A stretch of 64,000 nt of DNA. It comes from GWE2-42-39 sp942493345 (GTDB taxonomy: Bacteria > Bacteroidota > Bacteroidia > Bacteroidales > Prolixibacteraceae). The notes beneath the pieces were generated by a model. It did not search any database and was not told where the DNA came from. It saw only the letters and a list, made by a program, of their open reading frames with translations. The DNA is taken from positions 1,798,001 to 1,862,000 of the forward strand of contig OW818695.1 in NCBI GenBank assembly GCA_942493345.1, written 5' to 3'. The translations under genes were made by a program, and so were the position numbers. How positions within the stretch are numbered: the stretch's first letter is position 1; the number at the start of each line of letters is the position of its first letter. Below, piece by piece: positions 43,770 through 52,976 of the stretch.

Positions 43770-44498
43770 TTGAAAAAAACAGCGCTCATTACCGGCTCAG
43801 CTAAACGAATTGGCAGGGCTATTGCCGAACATTTGGCTTCCGAAGGATGGAGTTTGGCTTTGCATTATCATTCATCAGAAAAAGCAGCAAAACATTTGCA
43901 GGACGAACTGCAATCTCAATATCCGCAACAAATTTTTGTTTTGTTCCAGTCGAACCTTCAAAACCCGTTTGCCGTTGAGAAACTGGTTTCCGAAGTTGTT
44001 CAGGAGTTTGGATCTCTTGATATGCTGATTAACAATGCCGCAGCTTTTGAGCAGGCGCCTATCACCGAAACGGCTTTCGACCAGCTTGACCGCCAGATGA
44101 TGGTGAATTACCGGGCTCCGTTTTTGCTGATGCGCGACTTTGCCCGGCATGTCGGCTCGGGTCTGATCATCAACATGGTCGACACGCGCATAACCACGAA
44201 TAAATCGGATTTTGCAGCCTATTCATTATCGAAAAAAGCGCTTTGGGAACTGACAAAAATGGCCGCCGTTGAGTTTGCCCCGAACATCAGGGTAAATGCA
44301 ATTGCACCCGGAATTACTTTACCCCCGGAAGATAAACCCGAACATTATCTTTGGAAAATGGCCGAAAAAATTCCGATGAAAAAACCCGGAGGCTTGGAGC
44401 CAATCATGAAAAGCCTGGATTATATTCTGAATAATGAGCACCTCACGGGGCAACTTTTGTTTTGCGATGGGGGTGAAAACCTTGGAATGAACCCATAA
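43770..44498 (+). CDS. Pteridine reductase-like short-chain dehydrogenase (PTR1/FolM type)
   Basis: 242 residues starting at a TTG codon (KKTALITGSAKRIGRAIAEHL; no ATG fits). NADPH motif TGSAKRIG (Arg in the PTR1-style TGxxxR), LINNAAAFEQAPI, catalytic Tyr/Lys in YSLSKKAL, and RVNAIAPGITLPPE typical of pteridine reductases. Likely reduces dihydrobiopterin or dihydrofolate. It heads an operon with folB and folK, which supports a pterin substrate and suggests it backs up or replaces FolA. Confidence 0.88.
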   Translation: MKKTALITGSAKRIGRAIAEHLASEGWSLALHYHSSEKAAKHLQDELQSQYPQQIFVLFQSNLQNPFAVEKLVSEVVQEFGSLDMLINNAAAFEQAPITETAFDQLDRQMMVNYRAPFLLMRDFARHVGSGLIINMVDTRITTNKSDFAAYSLSKKALWELTKMAAVEFAPNIRVNAIAPGITLPPEDKPEHYLWKMAEKIPMKKPGGLEPIMKSLDYILNNEHLTGQLLFCDGGENLGMNP

Positions 44499-44508
44499 AA
44501 CAAAAACA

Positions 44509-44862
44509 ATGGCCATCATCAGAGTAAAAAACCTGCTAGTAAGTACCTATATCGGTTTTAACCCTGAAGAACTTGTGAATAAACAGGATGTAATTATCAA
44601 CCTTGAAATTGAAGCCGACATTCCTGCCCTGGCAATGGAAACCGACGAACCCGATGGTATTTTCGATTACAAAATAATTACAAAAAAAGTAATCACCCTG
44701 GTGCAGAACGGACGGTTCAAACTACTTGAAGTGCTTGCGCAAAAAATACTGGACATTGTAATGAAAGAAGAACTGGTTCGCCGGGTCCGGGTTGAAGTCG
44801 ACAAACCGCATGCATTGCGCTTTGCCGAATCGGTTTCGTGCGAAATGGAGGCCGAGCGATGA
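44509..44862 (+). CDS. folB: Dihydroneopterin aldolase
   Basis: Folate synthesis: cleaves dihydroneopterin to hydroxymethyl-dihydropterin. 117 residues with IRVKNLLVSTYIGFNPEELVNKQDVIINLEI (FolB opening), FDYKIITKKV and KLLEVLAQKILDIVM, and a final RVEVDKPHALRFAESVSCE. Its stop overlaps the folK start in ATGA, so the two are translationally coupled and act consecutively. Confidence 0.95.
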   Translation: MAIIRVKNLLVSTYIGFNPEELVNKQDVIINLEIEADIPALAMETDEPDGIFDYKIITKKVITLVQNGRFKLLEVLAQKILDIVMKEELVRRVRVEVDKPHALRFAESVSCEMEAER

Positions 44863-45239
44863 ACCAGTGCATCATCGGAATCGGGTCGAATATTCGTGCA
44901 GAGGAAAATATCCGCAGAGCGCTTGAGATACTCGGAAACGATTTTTCGATTCGGGGCATTTCAGAAATGATAAAAACAGAACCCATCGGAATAAAGAATC
45001 AACCCGATTTTACCAATGGGGCGGTCGAAATTGAAACCGAACTTCAGCAAAATGAACTTCAGCAGTATTTAAAAAAGCTGGAAGACCAACTGGGACGTGA
45101 CCGCCGTTTGCCAAAATTCGGCCTGCGAACAATCGATCTCGACATTGTGATATGGAATAATCAGGTTGTCGACGACGATTATTATGAAAGGGATTTTTTG
45201 AGAAAATTATGCGCTGAACTGGGGTTTGACGTCAGTTAA
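44859..45239 (+). CDS. folK: 2-amino-4-hydroxy-6-hydroxymethyldihydropteridine diphosphokinase
   Basis: HPPK. 126 residues from the ATG at 44859 (MNQCIIGIGSNIRAEENI). Pyrophosphokinase marks: GSNIRAEENI, NGAVEIET, and GLRTIDLDIVIW (metal-binding DxD). The C-terminus is short (ends RDFLRKLCAELGFDVS) and lacks the usual final HPR-type loop, so it is a compact version of about 126 rather than 150-160 residues. Confidence 0.92.
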   Translation: MNQCIIGIGSNIRAEENIRRALEILGNDFSIRGISEMIKTEPIGIKNQPDFTNGAVEIETELQQNELQQYLKKLEDQLGRDRRLPKFGLRTIDLDIVIWNNQVVDDDYYERDFLRKLCAELGFDVS

Positions 45240-45249
45240 AAAACAAAAA

Positions 45250-46491
45250 ATGAAACGAAATTTTTTTCTGATAACAGGACTGATCCTGGTTACTTTCCTT
45301 TTTGTTTCGGGATTGAATTCCTGCAAAGATGACAATGAAACGGGAAATGAAAGCGAATACGCCCATTTTGTTTCGCAGCAGCTTCTTTCTTCAAAATCGA
45401 AAGCCGAATTGAGTTTCATTTATACTTACCTGTCGTTTAGTTATTCCCCAGCAGCCGAGCTGATTCCTCAGGTGAAAAGCGACATTACCATTCATAAAAT
45501 AATTTATAAAACCGATTATCTCAATCAAAAAGTAGAAGCTTCGGGTTTGGTTTGTTTCCCCAACCAACCCGGAGAATACCCGGTTTTATGTTTCCAAAAT
45601 GGAACCAATACCCTGTATGCGAAAGCTCCCAGTAAAAATTACAGCGACCAGTTATTTATTGTTCTCGAAGGAATTGCCTCCATGGGTTTTATTGTTGTTA
45701 TTCCCGACTACCTTGGCTTTGGCGAATCGGAAACAGTTTTTCACCCGTATTTACATACCGAAACTACGGTTTCTGCCATTTTAAACATGATCAGGGCAAC
45801 AAAAGAATTTTCCGAAGAAGAAAATACGGTTGCCAAACCGAATAAAGACCTGTTTCTTCTCGGGTACTCGCAGGGAGGCTGGGCCACTTTAAGTTTGCAG
45901 AAAGCCATCGAACAAAATTATTCGTCGGAGTTCAACCTGGTAGCGAGTGCATGTGGCGCAGGTCCATACAACCTGAGTACACTGAACGAATATGTGCTTT
46001 CGCAGAACGAGTATCCGATGCCGTATTTTCTGGCTTATATACTGAAAGGGCACTGGTCGGTGGGTAGTATTACCAACGGATATTCTGATGTTTTTAACGC
46101 AACGTACGCTTCGAAAATTGATGCGTTGTTCGATGGCAAACATAGCGGCGACGAAATCAATGCTGCATTAACAACCAATATCAGCCAGTTGATTACTTCA
46201 GGCTATCGTTCAGGCTATAAAACTGATGCTAAATATACTTCTATCCGAAGTGCATTTGCAACCAACAGCGTAACGGCCTGGAACCTTTCCACACCAACAC
46301 GCTTGATTCATGCAGCAAACGATGTTTATATTCCCATTTCTATCTCAGAAAAAATGTTGAGCGATTTCCGGGCTGTTGGCGTTCCGGAGTCGAAGCTGCA
46401 AATGGTCACCATTCCCGGATACGATCACCCGGGAGGGATTATTCCTACCGGGGTAAACGCGGTTTTGTGGTTTCTGAGTTTCAATCCATAA
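45250..46491 (+). CDS. Exported alpha/beta-hydrolase (secretory-lipase-like) lipoprotein
   Basis: 413 residues from the ATG at 45250 (MKRNFFLITGLIL), with lipobox FVSGLNSC. Alpha/beta-hydrolase features: VVIPDYLGFGESE, nucleophile Ser in LLGYSQGGWA, acid in HAANDVYIP and His in PGYDHPGGI. Resembles the secretory lipase/esterase group; substrate unknown. It starts 10 bases after folK on the same strand, possibly read-through, and ends at a strong terminator. Confidence 0.85.
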   Translation: MKRNFFLITGLILVTFLFVSGLNSCKDDNETGNESEYAHFVSQQLLSSKSKAELSFIYTYLSFSYSPAAELIPQVKSDITIHKIIYKTDYLNQKVEASGLVCFPNQPGEYPVLCFQNGTNTLYAKAPSKNYSDQLFIVLEGIASMGFIVVIPDYLGFGESETVFHPYLHTETTVSAILNMIRATKEFSEEENTVAKPNKDLFLLGYSQGGWATLSLQKAIEQNYSSEFNLVASACGAGPYNLSTLNEYVLSQNEYPMPYFLAYILKGHWSVGSITNGYSDVFNATYASKIDALFDGKHSGDEINAALTTNISQLITSGYRSGYKTDAKYTSIRSAFATNSVTAWNLSTPTRLIHAANDVYIPISISEKMLSDFRAVGVPESKLQMVTIPGYDHPGGIIPTGVNAVLWFLSFNP

Positions 46492-46535
46492 TCATTCCAA
46501 TTGGGCTCAGCGGAATACCGGAAATTAAAAAGCAA

Positions 46536-46575
46536 AACCCGGTCTGCTTTTATTTACCAGACCGGGTTCTCTTAT
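46536..46575. terminator. Bidirectional terminator
   Basis: 11-bp stem AACCCGGTCTG / CAGACCGGGTT, loop of 11, followed by TCTCTT; lies between convergent genes ending at 46491 and 46592. Confidence 0.85.
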
Positions 46576-46591
46576 GAGCAAAAAAGCTCAA

Positions 46592-46855
46592 CTATTTTTT
46601 ATTTTTCCTTTTCTTCATGAAGAAATAGGCGCCACCCAGAATAACAACAACTCCGGCAACAATAACAACAACGGTTGTTGAACCTCCCGACTTGGCGTTT
46701 TCTTCTTCAGCTTCGTAAAACACCGGGTCCATATCGTCGATGGAAACAGTGTCTTTTTTATCGTCAAACAATTCTTCGTCCTGGGCATACCCGGCAGTCA
46801 CCCCGGCAAAAGCCATACTCCCGAAGAGTACCATCAATAAAAAAATCCTTTTCAT
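46592..46855 (-). CDS. Small exported protein with C-terminal membrane span
   Basis: 87 residues: signal peptide MKRIFLLMVLFGSMAFAGV.., an acidic middle (DEELFDDKKDTVSIDDMDP), then a hydrophobic span (TVVVIVAGVVVILGGAYFF) and a basic tail MKKRKNKK. Not recognised. It follows the GT39-like gene by 12 bases and probably shares its transcript. Confidence 0.7.
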   Translation of the reverse strand: MKRIFLLMVLFGSMAFAGVTAGYAQDEELFDDKKDTVSIDDMDPVFYEAEEENAKSGGSTTVVVIVAGVVVILGGAYFFMKKRKNKK

Positions 46856-46867
46856 AACAATCTATTT

Positions 46868-48934
46868 TTAATTAATCGAATTTGCTAATTCTTTGTATTT
46901 CAAAGCAATTTCAGGTTCTGTTGCTTCATACGTTTCGGCCAGGGCCAAAATTGCTTCTTTGTAGTGAGGATTAACGCGGATACATGTTTTCAATATCTCC
47001 CGTGCCTTTTCCACATCTGTTTCACGGTACAAATTTGCAAGTTTTATATATGCAACAAAGTATTTTTTGTTTGTTTCAATTACTTTTTGATAATATTTAA
47101 CAGACTGACTGATATTCCCTTCCTGTTCTGCAATATCTCCCATTAAGAGCAGTGCGGGTTCGTACTCCGGATGGACTTCAATATTTTTTTTCAACACCGA
47201 AACAGCTTCCTCGGTTTTTCCCTGCGCCAATAACGCCCGTGCCAGTTTGAAATAAATCAGTTCGTTTTTCGAGTCAATCTTTACCGCTTTTGAAAGTAGT
47301 TTTTCGGCTTCAGCATATTTACTTTCTTCCAGCGCTTTTATCCCCCGGTAATCGTCGTAGGTTTGCCGCTTTAACACGGTACAGATAGGAACCCCGTCGG
47401 CATAAACCGTGTGAATGGCATTTTCGGGCGGCCAATTGTTGTTTCGTAACTGGTCGGGGTGAATATAACTGTTACCGACAATGGCATAGTCCCAATTTTC
47501 GCTGCTCCGATTGGTATACTGGAAATACGAAAAATCGATGTTTGGATAAAACCTGAAAAACCACTGGATCGGGAAATTGCCACCAACCCGAATATTCCGT
47601 TGGGGTTTTACTTCGTTTAAATGATTGATCAGCCATTCGGTGCCTTCGTGCATGCTATGGTAATAGTAGTCGGTTTCGTATTTCCCGTAGGCGCCTTTCA
47701 GCCCCCCAGTGAATTCGTTAAAATAGAGATAATAATACGGATGGTTGGCAACCATAAACTTTACCGGATGAATAGCCAGAATAATAACTGCCAAAACCAG
47801 AACAAACCTGCTCCAGTATTTTCGGAAAAACGAAATGTATTCGGAAAAACCAAGTGCTGCCAACAACACAATTCCGGGGTAAATAAAGATGAAATGCCGC
47901 CACGCACCGTATAAATTTGCGTGTTTGAAAATGACAAATACAGGAGGAAACACAATTGTAAAAATTAGGATTGCCAGCGGAAGTACTTTCCTGTTTTTGA
48001 AAATCCTCCATGAAAAAATCAGGAAAAGCAAAACGCCAAGCAGTACAGCCAGCGGAATTGTTATCAGCAAATATTTTGGCAAATAGAACCAGGGCAAGTA
48101 ATCGGACCAATAATACCCCCCATTGAATATTTGCCGAAGTGTTGTCGGAAAGTTGGTCATGATCTGGTACGACTGCCAAGGCTTAAGAAACGGATTTGTA
48201 AGGGCATAAGGCCAAAGCAAAAGTCCAAGAAAATAACCGACGACAGAAACAAAAATCAACAATTTCAGCCGAGAAAAAAGTTCTTTAGTCTCGATTTTCG
48301 ATCCGGTAAAATATCGGTGCAAATAATAAAGAAATGTAAAAAACCAAACGTAAATAACCAGTAAAATTCCCCCCGCCCTGATGCCGATTGAGGCTGCAAT
48401 ACTAAGTATAAGTAAGGCAATCGTCCGTTTCGATGGTTTAGATCCGGAAAAGACTGTTCTCAGAGATAAAAATACACCGGCAATATAGGCCAGGGCGAAG
48501 GGAATATCTTTTAAATTATTTTGTAAATGCCCTAAAAAGCGGGGCGATATGGCAAATAGTAAAACAACGATAATACCGGTTCGATAACCCGATAAATAAA
48601 TGGCAAACAACCCGGTAACCACTACAATCATCCATCCTGCCATCGAGTTCATCAAATGCCGGAACCCGTATACATCGTCGATTTTGAAAATATGGATAAG
48701 GATGGTTACAAAATTGTCGAACGACTGACCGTAATACTGCAAATGAGTTTTCGGGGTGTCAAGGGCAGATTGATCTTGACCCAGCGTTTTGAAATAGTTG
48801 TACACCATTTCCGAATGCTTGTAATGCACCTCCTCATCGCCTGATATACCAGCATCGCGGCTGATAACCAGAACGGCAAGCAGGAAAACTACCAGCAATA
48901 CCCAAAATACTATTTTCAGTTTCTTCTCGGTCAT
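46868..48934 (-). CDS. GT39-like membrane glycosyltransferase with C-terminal TPRs
   Basis: 688 residues. N-terminal 450 residues hold about ten membrane spans, with an acidic pair in the first outer loop (GISGDEEVHYKHSE) as in PMT/ArnT-type GT-C enzymes, and NNLKDIPFALAYIAG. The C-terminal 150 residues are three to four tetratricopeptide repeats (YAEAEKLLSKAVKID, KTEEAVSVLKKNIEVHPEYEPAL, ISQSVKYYQKVIETNKKYFVAYIKLANLY). Likely transfers a sugar from a polyprenyl donor; TPRs probably bind a partner. Substrate not deducible. Confidence 0.82.
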   Translation of the reverse strand: MTEKKLKIVFWVLLVVFLLAVLVISRDAGISGDEEVHYKHSEMVYNYFKTLGQDQSALDTPKTHLQYYGQSFDNFVTILIHIFKIDDVYGFRHLMNSMAGWMIVVVTGLFAIYLSGYRTGIIVVLLFAISPRFLGHLQNNLKDIPFALAYIAGVFLSLRTVFSGSKPSKRTIALLILSIAASIGIRAGGILLVIYVWFFTFLYYLHRYFTGSKIETKELFSRLKLLIFVSVVGYFLGLLLWPYALTNPFLKPWQSYQIMTNFPTTLRQIFNGGYYWSDYLPWFYLPKYLLITIPLAVLLGVLLFLIFSWRIFKNRKVLPLAILIFTIVFPPVFVIFKHANLYGAWRHFIFIYPGIVLLAALGFSEYISFFRKYWSRFVLVLAVIILAIHPVKFMVANHPYYYLYFNEFTGGLKGAYGKYETDYYYHSMHEGTEWLINHLNEVKPQRNIRVGGNFPIQWFFRFYPNIDFSYFQYTNRSSENWDYAIVGNSYIHPDQLRNNNWPPENAIHTVYADGVPICTVLKRQTYDDYRGIKALEESKYAEAEKLLSKAVKIDSKNELIYFKLARALLAQGKTEEAVSVLKKNIEVHPEYEPALLLMGDIAEQEGNISQSVKYYQKVIETNKKYFVAYIKLANLYRETDVEKAREILKTCIRVNPHYKEAILALAETYEATEPEIALKYKELANSIN

Positions 48935-48957
48935 TTATTTCGTTGTACAAAATATAG

Positions 48958-48984
48958 ATGCTTCACTACGTTCAGCATGACAAT
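48958..48984. repeat. Interspersed repeat copy (CTTCACTACGTTCAGCATGA)
   Basis: Diverged second copy of the TTCGCTACGCTCAGAATGAC-type repeat at 14522. Lies between the ThuA and GT39-like genes. Confidence 0.55.
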
Positions 48985-49027
48985 TGGCTTTGGTTTTACC
49001 CTAAGTGAAAGCAGGGTTTCCTGCAAA

Positions 49028-50242
49028 TTATTTGTTTAATCGCTCCAAAGCACAAACTGCTTCGGCTTTCAATTCTTCTGAATTTTTAAATTCCTCCAAA
49101 ACCGGGATACAAATATCGGACCCCATCCAGCTTAATTCAGCAATTAACGCTTTTTTTGCATCGATTTCGCAACTTTTCGATTTCAGAGACTTCAACATTG
49201 CGTTTTCATATTCCAGCAATTTTTCATCCGAACCGGAATCTTTTCTGATCCTCAATTTCAAATCTGAAATATATTTGCGGCTGCGCCCGATTTTGTATTC
49301 TTCAATTTTACTCATCAGTTCGCTGAACGATAACGGTTTGTAGGATGGCCACTCGACGATACTTGCCGAATTTGGAAACTCAACAGGAACTTCCTGTGTC
49401 ACCTGTCCGCTTGCTGCCCATTCGGCGCCGCGTTGTAAAGTAGTTATAAAACCAGCACATTCAATTGCCGGATATTCTTTGGTGTTTTTACCAACATGTC
49501 CGAGAACCGTGTGAAAAATACGTCCTTTTCCGTAAGTAACTGTAAACAAAACAGGTTCGTCGCGTCCGGTTCCTTTAAACGTGGTATCGGCATAAGCAGT
49601 TGCCAAAATGTCCATGTTTTCAGCCGGGCCACGAAGCTCCTGATACAATTCATCTTTGATGTGCATCCAAGAGGAAGGAAGTCCTTTCATGATTGGGTGT
49701 TCCGAATTCCGGGTTTTTACCAGGTATTCATGCTGAGGCCCATGCGAGCCACCGCGTCCCGGAGCATTGTCGCGAACCAGGCTGTCGTTCTTGTAATACA
49801 CATATGGGCCGCTGTTTTCATTGCGGTTTCCCCAACCGCCCAGTCCGGTTATTTCGTTAAACTCTTTCCAGTCGAGGAAAGGGTTGTTTGCTGCATGATA
49901 AACTACTACCCCGCCCCCATTTTTCACAAATTCAATGAATGCTGTTTTAGTTGGTTCAGGCCATGCGTCTCCGTCATAATCGAGTACGACCAGGTCGAAT
50001 TTGCTAAAATCAGGGGTAAAGCTGCTCATATCGGCACCTTTTTCGGGAGTAGTAGCTGTTTTTATAGAAAATAAGCATGTAGATTCGAGTATCTGTTTGA
50101 GAACAGGAGCGCTCACGGTCCAATCGTGGGCCGTATTTTGCCCGGTTACGATCAGCGCTTTGTATTTCGCTTCTTCTTTACAGGAATTCATCAGTCCGAC
50201 AACTCCTGCCAAAATAATCATCGATAGTAGTATCTTTTTCAT
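49028..50242 (-). CDS. ThuA-domain lipoprotein
   Basis: 404 residues with a lipoprotein signal (GVVGLMNSCKEEAK). ThuA (glutamine-amidotransferase-like) fold: KALIVTGQNTAHDW, DLVVLDYDGDAWPEPTKTAFIEFV, GGGVVVYHAANNPFLDW, and FTVTYGKGRIFHTVLGH. A C-terminal helical part (about 310-404) resembles a HEAT-like repeat. ThuA proteins are encoded with Gfo/Idh/MocA oxidoreductases in sugar-derivative (often 3-keto-sugar) pathways. Here two such genes precede it on the same strand, 12 bases away. Confidence 0.88.
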   Translation of the reverse strand: MKKILLSMIILAGVVGLMNSCKEEAKYKALIVTGQNTAHDWTVSAPVLKQILESTCLFSIKTATTPEKGADMSSFTPDFSKFDLVVLDYDGDAWPEPTKTAFIEFVKNGGGVVVYHAANNPFLDWKEFNEITGLGGWGNRNENSGPYVYYKNDSLVRDNAPGRGGSHGPQHEYLVKTRNSEHPIMKGLPSSWMHIKDELYQELRGPAENMDILATAYADTTFKGTGRDEPVLFTVTYGKGRIFHTVLGHVGKNTKEYPAIECAGFITTLQRGAEWAASGQVTQEVPVEFPNSASIVEWPSYKPLSFSELMSKIEEYKIGRSRKYISDLKLRIRKDSGSDEKLLEYENAMLKSLKSKSCEIDAKKALIAELSWMGSDICIPVLEEFKNSEELKAEAVCALERLNK

Positions 50243-50254
50243 AGTTGATTCAGA

Positions 50255-51562
50255 TTAAATAGTTGGGAAAGTCCAAGGTTCGCGCATCGGGCGTTTGAGC
50301 AGGCGGCTTGCCCGTTCGTTCCCGATAATTTCTTCTTTTTCAGGATCCCACTGAATTTTTTGTCCGGTGGTCATGGCTATTTCACCCAATAACCCGACTG
50401 AAATCGAACGATGTGCAATATCAACAGGAGTAATGGTTTCTTTTCGGGTTTTAATACATTCGAGCAAATTGCCGAAGTGGTTTTCACTTTTGTACAACAA
50501 TGTATCGCCTGAGCCCATTTTTTCTTCCAAAATTTTCGGGTCGGAAGCAAATAACCGGCCACGATCAACATGAATCCAGCCGTTTTCTCCGTACCAGATA
50601 ACCCCAGCTCCGTGTTGCAGTCGCGATGTATTGGCAACCCGTATCTGAATGCCATTGGCATATTTGCACAGGAAATCGTATTCAACAGGGACATCGAAAA
50701 TACCTTCACGCGGATACACTCCAGCGCCTTCGACTTCAATCGGACCTGTACGGTCAAGACCCAATCCCCAATGGGCAATGTCGATGTGGTGACCAGCCCA
50801 GTCGGTTAATTGTCCACCCGAATAATCGATTATCCAACGCCAGTCCCAGTGACAAACACCACGATACGGAACTTTGGGCGCCGAGCCGAGCCAAAATTCC
50901 CAGTTTAATCCTTCAGGAATTTCTTTTACAGGAGGCGTACCAATATTTTTTCCTCCGTTGGGTAACCCAACTTCGGCATATTTTACTTTCCCGATGCGGC
51001 CATTAAAAACCAATTCGGCTGCCTGGTGAAAATTTGCGACCGAGCGCTGCCAGCTACCTGTTTGCCAGATAATACCGTTTTTCTGGACAGCTTTCACGAT
51101 AGCCTTTCCTTCGCTGATGCTTCGCGCCAAAGGTTTTTCTCCCCAAATATTAATTTTCTTTTCGGCAGCGGCAATGTATGTGTGACTATGCCAGTGGTCG
51201 GGTACCGAAATGCACACTGCATCGAGCTTTTCTTTTTCTAACAACTCGCGATAATCTTCGTAAATGCGGCAATCGTTGTTCCGATGATGTTCGTTTACAA
51301 TTTGCCGCGCATTTTTTAAGTGGTTGGCATCTAAATCGCAAAGGGCAACATATTGAACTTCTTTGAAATTCAGAAAATTGCGCATATTGCTGGTTCCCTG
51401 CGAACCAGTACCGATTGATCCCATAACGATGCGGTCGCTCGGAGGAACAATCCCGTTTATCCCCAATGCAGAGGATGAAATAATGCTGGGAAGGATCATT
51501 GTCCCCAATGCTGCGGTTGCCGAGCTTCGGAGAAATTGCCTTCGATTTGTTTTGTTTGACAT
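50255..51562 (-). CDS. Exported Gfo/Idh/MocA-family oxidoreductase
   Basis: 435 residues. Twin-arginine-like signal (NRRQFLRSSATAALGTMIL), then the NAD(P) fold (VMGSIGTGSQGTSNMRNFL) and dehydrogenase motifs EKPLARSISEG and WAGHHIDIAHWGLG. Family enzymes oxidise or isomerise sugars; Tat export carries them folded with cofactor to the periplasm. Member of the 49-54.5 kb gene set. Substrate unknown. Confidence 0.9.
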   Translation of the reverse strand: MSNKTNRRQFLRSSATAALGTMILPSIISSSALGINGIVPPSDRIVMGSIGTGSQGTSNMRNFLNFKEVQYVALCDLDANHLKNARQIVNEHHRNNDCRIYEDYRELLEKEKLDAVCISVPDHWHSHTYIAAAEKKINIWGEKPLARSISEGKAIVKAVQKNGIIWQTGSWQRSVANFHQAAELVFNGRIGKVKYAEVGLPNGGKNIGTPPVKEIPEGLNWEFWLGSAPKVPYRGVCHWDWRWIIDYSGGQLTDWAGHHIDIAHWGLGLDRTGPIEVEGAGVYPREGIFDVPVEYDFLCKYANGIQIRVANTSRLQHGAGVIWYGENGWIHVDRGRLFASDPKILEEKMGSGDTLLYKSENHFGNLLECIKTRKETITPVDIAHRSISVGLLGEIAMTTGQKIQWDPEKEEIIGNERASRLLKRPMREPWTFPTI

Positions 51563-51602
51563 GGTTATTAAGTTTAGTTAGTGAGGTTATAGTTCTGTAG
51601 TT

Positions 51603-52931
51603 TTACGCTTTATGTGCTGTTCCCGGTATCGGAACTTCAAATTGCATATCAACCGGGCCAAATTGAATTTCCTTCGGCCCCAATTCCATTCCTGATTTAA
51701 ACATTTCGTCCCAAGTGATTTTTTTGCCGGTATATGCAGCCGTTCGTCCCATAATTGCAGTGAGGGTCGAAACAGCCGTTTGTTCGGCCTCATTTACATA
51801 TTCGCCGGTACGAATGGCGTGTACCAAATGCATGTGTTCCTGAACGTAGGGAGGTATTTTTAATTTATCCGTTTCATTCCCGTTTTCGTCTTTCGGATAT
51901 TTGAACTTCCACTTCACCGTTCCGTCTAAATTCCAGATGGTATTCTGGCAGTTCGTATACCCTTCGGTTCCCATAATCAGTTCACCGGTTCCGTTGGCAC
52001 AGTCATCAATCTGGCGGCTCATGCTGTGCGAGAAAACGCCATTGCCAAAATCAAAATCAATACTGAAGAAATCGTACTGATCGCCGGTAAGCCTACGGTG
52101 ACGGCCTCCGTAACCAATTGCTGATTCGGGGTGTTTGCCCAAAAACCAGTTAATTATATCGATATTGTGAACGTGGGTGTCGAGAATATGGTCGCCGCAC
52201 AACCAGCAGAAGTTGTTCCAGTTGCGGATCATGTAAGTCATATCGTCCCAGCCTTCTTCACGGGTACGGAACCAGACGTGGTTCTGGTTCCAAAATGCTT
52301 TTGCGGCAAGCGGAGTTCCAATTGCTCCGGCTGCCACTTGTTTGTATGTTTCGATGTAATCTTCCTGATGGCGGCGTTGTGTGCCGGTAACCACATTCAA
52401 TCCTATTGATTCGGCTTTTTTTGCCGTGGCAATTACTGAACGGATACCAACCGGGTCGACAGCTACTGGTTTTTCGAGGAAGACATGTTTCCCTTGCCGG
52501 ATGGCTTCGTTAAAATGTTCGGGCCTGAACTTCGGAGGAGTAGCCAACAATACCACATCCACATCTTTCAATTCCATTAATTTTTTGTACCCATCGAAAC
52601 CAACAAAACAGTTTTCCGCAGGAATTGGCCTTTTGAACCCGGCAAAACGCTCGCGACATTCGTCAATTTTATCCTGAAAAATATCGGCCAGCGCTATAAT
52701 TTCCAGGTCGGATCCCGCGCTGATGAAGTTGATGGCAGCGCCTGTTCCTCGGTTCCCGACGCCAACCAAGCCGGCACGAAGTTTTTTGCCTTTTGGGGCG
52801 CCTTTTAAAATGGGAGGCAGCCCCAATGCTTCGGTATTCACTTTTTCTTTGCAGGAGGACAGAAATGAGGCTGCCCCCAGTAATCCGATTCCGGCCAGCG
52901 CACTTGATTCGAAAAACTTTCTGCGATCCAT
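51603..52931 (-). CDS. Second exported Gfo/Idh/MocA-family oxidoreductase (lipoprotein)
   Basis: 442 residues from the ATG at 52931 (MDRRKFFESSALAGIGLLG), with Tat-like RRKFF and a lipobox-like LSSC. NAD fold GLVGVGNRGTGAAINFI, EKPVAVDPVGIRSV and HILDTHVHNIDIINWFLG. Related to but clearly different from the neighbouring paralogue, as often seen where two Gfo/Idh/MocA enzymes act together. It sits between the paralogue and the cytochrome-SUMF1 fusion gene. Confidence 0.9.
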   Translation of the reverse strand: MDRRKFFESSALAGIGLLGAASFLSSCKEKVNTEALGLPPILKGAPKGKKLRAGLVGVGNRGTGAAINFISAGSDLEIIALADIFQDKIDECRERFAGFKRPIPAENCFVGFDGYKKLMELKDVDVVLLATPPKFRPEHFNEAIRQGKHVFLEKPVAVDPVGIRSVIATAKKAESIGLNVVTGTQRRHQEDYIETYKQVAAGAIGTPLAAKAFWNQNHVWFRTREEGWDDMTYMIRNWNNFCWLCGDHILDTHVHNIDIINWFLGKHPESAIGYGGRHRRLTGDQYDFFSIDFDFGNGVFSHSMSRQIDDCANGTGELIMGTEGYTNCQNTIWNLDGTVKWKFKYPKDENGNETDKLKIPPYVQEHMHLVHAIRTGEYVNEAEQTAVSTLTAIMGRTAAYTGKKITWDEMFKSGMELGPKEIQFGPVDMQFEVPIPGTAHKA

Positions 52932-52976
52932 ATTTTTAGCTTCTCTTTTCACTTTCGAAAAATTTTAGTTCAGCAA

